Source: Neostapfia colusana
Lineage: Eukaryota; Streptophyta; Magnoliopsida; Poales; Poaceae
Reading direction: 5' to 3'
DNA length: 64,000 nt
Assembly (NCBI GenBank): GCA_030760725.1
Contig: JASWHV010000005.1
Span: 92,696,622 to 92,760,621 of the forward strand
Shown here: positions 59,748 through 64,000 of the stretch, in pieces
How the letters are laid out: each line of letters begins with the position of its first letter
How positions within the stretch are numbered: the first letter of the stretch is position 1
Notes under the pieces: model-generated
Database searches by the model: none
What the model was told of the DNA's origin: nothing
Seen by the model: the letters and a program-made list of their open reading frames with translations, nothing else
Made by a program: the position numbers and the translations under genes

Positions 59748-61280
59748 CTGCAAAATAATCATTGTTGAAGGGAGTCAAAACTTGATCTCAGCAGTATTTG
59801 AAAGTATGTAAATCATGAACATGCTAAAACTTTATAAAAGCATAACAATACTTCATGTTTACACATCTTTCTAAAGCCAACATATTCAGTCCCTTATTCT
59901 GTACAGAACAGACCTTTCTGTACTTAACTCAGAATTTGATCCAGTTACTAGCATTTTCATAACTCAAGTCGAACACCAAAGTTAAAGTTAACTTCAGTAT
60001 CTTTCCATCGAGTACTCACATGCCTCTGGATCATCTCTGGAACAAAGGTTATGATTGTTCAAATTTGACAGAATTTTCTGGATAAAATTTGCCAGCACTT
60101 CCTTTGTATGTGGCTGTTTTCATCACAGTTTTACATACAAATGTGGTACCATTCTGAACAACTGTGAACTACAAATTCGTTGCAAATTTCCTAACCTTTC
60201 CAACGGTGTATCATATGATCCTTAGAGATTTTCCTACAGACTGTTGTGTCTAATTTACAGCAACATCCAGAGAAGTTTACAGCTGCTCTGTTTTCTGAAC
60301 AGTTTGCATTCATCTGGATATCCAACCAAGTTGGTGTCGGATTTGGCTCTGGAGTTCTACAGAAAAGTTGTAGAGCACTTAGTAAACTTTCCAGAACTTT
60401 ATCAAACACCTCCATTCGGGCAAGCTAATCAGAGTTACGCTCTGTTAAAGCCCAGAAAAATTTCTGTCTGAACAGAGCACTCTGTGTTTGATATTAAAAG
60501 AAGCCTAACAAGTCTCTTCCTTGAAACTTAGTTCAAATGAAGAGCTCAGTAACTAATATGTGCTTTATCACATCCATTTTTAGTTTGGAAGTTAGTCATG
60601 AATGATTTCTTCATAGGTAAGAATACTATCCAGTGTAGTACGGTGACGATGCACCGTAAGACATATGACGGTACTACGTTGCCTCACCAAAGAAAAATCT
60701 AACCGGATTACACCGGCATATACGTATCCTTAGGTGGCACTAAAATGGTCACTCGCAAACGTGTTCTACACGCACTAAGGTTTTCGTGGTTAGTACCTAC
60801 ATAAGCCACACTCAATCATCAGGTCCGGCTGCACACCGAACCCGGTATCCATACAGTTCGTACACCCGGCCGTCATCACTCGCCCAGGTGTTCTCAAGCC
60901 AAACACGCCATGAGCTATGTGTTCACGTTACTGACCACGTGACAGGGTCTCCCAAATTGCACCACGCACGCCAGGGAAGACGTTGCTCGAATACCCCAAA
61001 CGACATGAAGAGTCGTAGAGGATACTAAAGCGGGTCGGGTTACCTGCCACCCGTGAGGCTCCACCCTTCAGCTTGTGCGCACTGGTGGACAGCGCATACG
61101 TGCACCCCCCAAGACATAAACGTCCCGAGATGCACGGTTTTCCGACTTAACAAATAGGTTAGCTTGCCAACTTCATAATATGCTAATAGTAGTCCTTATG
61201 TGGGCCTAGTACCGTTATCTCACCGTATCCTACGTTTTTTGACATAATATGATGCTCAATCCGTGCTTTGTGCCCAACGT
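59748..61280 (-). mobile_element. 5' leader of D
   Basis: This non-coding leader of about 1.5 kb is homologous to 44173-45690 of C. I see no conserved frame and no ORF0. Confidence 0.82.
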
Positions 61281-61293
61281 AGCTCTGATACCA
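61281..61293 (-). other. primer-binding site of D
   Basis: AGCTCTGATACCA is the complement of TGGTATCAGAGCT. It lies 2 nt from the LTR boundary at 61296. A second copy lies just inside the LTR (61302-61314). Confidence 0.85.
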
Positions 61294-61295
61294 TA

Positions 61296-64000
61296 TGTAA
61301 CAGCTCTGATACCACGCTGAGACGGCCCGGACCTCGTCGGGTGGTGCCATGTTATGCGGCACCCAACAGCACACGGGTCGATGGAAAAACATCATATTAC
61401 ATAAATAGTTTGCGGAAGCGTACAAGAAAGTTTTACAAATACTTATATCAGAGTCAACTACAGCGGAAGACTATCACTCTCACGACTCCTATCTAAACTA
61501 GCAACAAAGAAACGGTCCAGCCCGCGGACGTTTCTTACTAGCAACACAAAGACAATCTGCAGCGGCGAGGATGCTCTTAGAGTAAGCACTCGGAGGTTCC
61601 CGAGTCTCATCGGCATCCCTTCTCATAAGCATCGAGTCAATTACCTGCAAAACAACTCGGATAGCATCCGTGAGCATAACGCTCAGCAAGACTTAACCGT
61701 CACCCTAAACATGAAACTCTAAGTGAGGTTATGAACCTAACATAGGATGGCATAAGCATAATTAAACTCGCCTAAAAGTGAATCCTTACTTTTAGTATTA
61801 ATTGCAGTATTTTAAGTAACCCTGGGCCCGCCACATCGGGAGTCCACAATCAAACAAGAAATGCTTTCCCCCGATGTAAATTGCTCATGGCATAAAAGAA
61901 TCGAGTTTGCACTAGCCTATTCATCAAGATCCAATACAAAGGTAGGATAATACTTCACATCAAAATGATTAGTTCCTTTCTCATGCAAGTTCTTACTACG
62001 TCACGACTGTGAGAACAAGTATGCTCGGTCCATTCCGCGAGCGTCGGTGATTCGAATCAATAACACCCGGACTACATGACACGTACGCCCGTACTCGACG
62101 TTGCCTACAACAACCATCACTGACGTTGTACGTGGCAGCCTTTCCCCCGTTTCACCCCCGCTGAATCGATCAAGTCGCCCCGTACAGTAGCTACTCTCAT
62201 GGTGCACCATCCGACGTGAGATGTCATCAGAATATTCCCCACATACTGCACACCGGCCGTCCGCCTGAGGTGACCCGAAAAGTCCCAACGACAGCTTCCC
62301 GAGGTACATCGGTTTACTAGGTCCCATATATCCAGCATGAGTCCGGTACACAACTCAAACTTGTTCAACAGGGCCGCATACGGATCGGTCCTTGACCGAC
62401 ACGGACAGGTCTACAGCACCCAGGCCCCTATGTCCTGCTGCCCCTACAACCTTCCGGTCTCAACTTTAACTTGCTACATCATTTATGAACCAATCCCGTA
62501 TGCCCCTGTTGTTCCTGAAACTGCGAGTAGCATCTCACCACTTGACTTCTATCGAACCGTACTTAAGCATGGCAGTTCTACATGGTGAAAGACACCTACC
62601 CAATACTCTGTGGGTCATTTGGTTATGCAAGAGGAGTATCATTCACTAGACCTAATGCACAGTTCATATCTTGACCGAAAGTGAGTACAAAATCAAAACT
62701 TAATAGCTGTTAAATGCAAACCGGAGCTTGCCTGTTTTGTAGGGTAGTCGTATATAAGCAGTTAGTATCCTTGCAGATCCACCCTTGATTCTCCGGAGCT
62801 TGATCCACTTCGATGAATCACTCCTTTGAATCCCCTTCGTTGTGGTTCCTATTGAAATGCATATGCAAATGTTCTATAGAATGTAATGGAAAGAAGTTAT
62901 AGAATTAATCTCTTAGGAACAGAGGTTGTGTGGAAAAGCCAAGCATGGCTTGGTTTGCCTCTGTTGTGCAAAGAACAGAAATAAACTAGATTGACCTTAA
63001 GGCCTTAGCTATACACTAACCCTTTTCTCTAATGAACATAATAGATAAGCTGAAAAGATTTGAGTGCAACTGAAGAACAAGGACTCCAATGGCCTCAAAA
63101 AGTTTACTGCAGGCTCTATACTACCTAAGGATTTAGCTTGCCAAATTACAGCTAATGTGGGGTCATATTGTGTCCCCCATAATTCTTACCATATCTCTTA
63201 TGTATTTTCCCCTCTACATAAGTATGGAGAATAAGAATAGGGAGTTAAATGACTCATATTTGGCTGATAATTTACATGTGAGTTCTTGATCACATGAGAG
63301 CAATCTGGTTCAAAATTCAGCCCTTTTACTTGAGTAGTTCTCCCAGAACAATTCTTCAAACATTTATGCTCAAAAGAATTGATTCTGTAGTAATGTGCAT
63401 TTTAATGCCCAACTAAGTGAACTACAATTCCAAGTATGTCCCAGAGAGCTTGCCTAAATTTTCCTATGATTTTTGGAGCTATGGATTGCTCAGAACAGAT
63501 TTTTGAAGTGGGGAACATTTTCTGAAAATGTTTCTGGACTCTTTTGAACACAGTAGTTTGCATTTAGCAAATTCCTACACAAATGATCCTCAAATGAGCT
63601 GAAATTTTGCTAGTAGGTCAAAAATATGCTAAAGAATGTTCTGGCAAAGTTTGTGGACTTTTGGATAATCCAAACTCCCTCAATAATTCTTTTTCAGAAA
63701 ACCTTCAAAGAATTTTCCAGAATATAATATTGACTTTCATACAAAGCTGAGTTCATATTTGGATAGAACTCAGAGAGATGAATCCAACCCAATTGGAATC
63801 ACTCAAATTGGAGTTTTCTACAGGGAGATATGAATTTCCAAAGATTGAGCTAACCCTGGAATTATTTTCCTATTGAAAATCCGGCTGGACCCACAGTTTT
63901 GAATTCCAGCCAATAGAAACGAAGCCACAATCAGGGCCACAGCATGTCTGCGCGCCAACACATGGGATCCCGGGTTTAAAATTTGAGCTGCTGACAGGCG
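61296..64000 (-). repeat. 5' LTR of D, first 2.7 kb visible
   Basis: It matches 46818-49525 of the 3' LTR with roughly 2% differences and small indels, including a 16-bp loss near 63970. The hairpin is at 61671-61685 and the shared AGGCAAGCTCCGGTTTGC block at 62716-62733. It runs past the end of the window. Confidence 0.93.
61671..61685 (-). promoter_or_regulatory. conserved LTR hairpin (D, 5' LTR)
   Basis: It is identical to 47193-47207, including the acceptor-like site 26 nt downstream in sense. Confidence 0.62.

Larger units (their letters stand above)
46818..64000 (-). mobile_element. Element D: nearly complete gypsy chromovirus, 5' LTR runs off the window
   Basis: This is a minus-strand element inserted in the 5' LTR of C. 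In sense order it has the 5' LTR (61296 to beyond 64000), a primer-binding site, a 1.5-kb leader, gag, protease, RT, RNaseH, integrase, a chromodomain-like tail, a polypurine tract and the 3' LTR (46818-51148). The two LTRs are near identical where both are visible. It contains solo LTR G in gag. Gag-pol has a frameshift and several stops. It has no ORF0. Confidence 0.93.

Overview
This window is plant nuclear DNA, almost certainly from a grass. It is built entirely of nested long-terminal-repeat (LTR) retrotransposons of the Ty3/gypsy chromovirus type (Tekay/Del-like by architecture). I see no host gene, rRNA, tRNA gene or CRISPR array. The evidence is two complete elements with matching 5-bp target duplications, primer-binding sites matching initiator tRNA-Met, polypurine tracts, 3.2-4.3 kb LTRs, and gag-protease-RT-RNaseH-integrase-chromodomain reading frames on both strands.

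Layout by letter. F is the oldest layer (minus-strand pol fragment, 20979-22790). X, Y and A stack on its left. X is a minus-strand 5' LTR (16767-20978) with 0.6 kb of leader, inserted in F. Y is a minus-strand LTR (1-548 plus 12757-16147) inserted in the X leader. A is a complete plus-strand element (549-12751, duplication ACTTG) inserted in Y. E, C, B, D and G stack on its right. E is a plus-strand 5' LTR and leader (22791-27394) inserted in F. C is a minus-strand element (from 27395) inserted in E. B is a complete minus-strand element (31267-43942, duplication GTCGC) inserted in the gag of C. D is a minus-strand element (46818 to beyond 64000) inserted in the 5' LTR of C. G is a solo LTR (54659-58718) inserted in the gag of D.

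A and B belong to one family. Between the primer-binding site and gag they carry an extra gene, called ORF0 here. Its N-terminus copies the histone H3 tail around lysine 9: the core TARKSTGG is identical in both, although the rest of the two proteins has diverged widely. The same elements end their integrase in a chromodomain-like module, the fold that reads H3K9 methylation. An H3K9 mimic and a likely H3K9me reader in one element is the most interesting signal here. The C/D/F family has gag-pol and a chromodomain-like tail but no ORF0.

The LTRs share an unexpected plan. All eleven copies that include the region have a small hairpin starting TGCTGAG, followed 25-35 nt later by a splice-acceptor-like CAG or a one-base variant. 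Three divergent LTRs also have a good upstream donor, implying an intron of 2.4-2.5 kb inside the LTR. The ORF0 and gag start codons in A, B and D directly follow an AG, as if each were reached by splicing. All gag-pol frames are broken by nonsense codons, frameshifts or insertions; both ORF0 frames are open.
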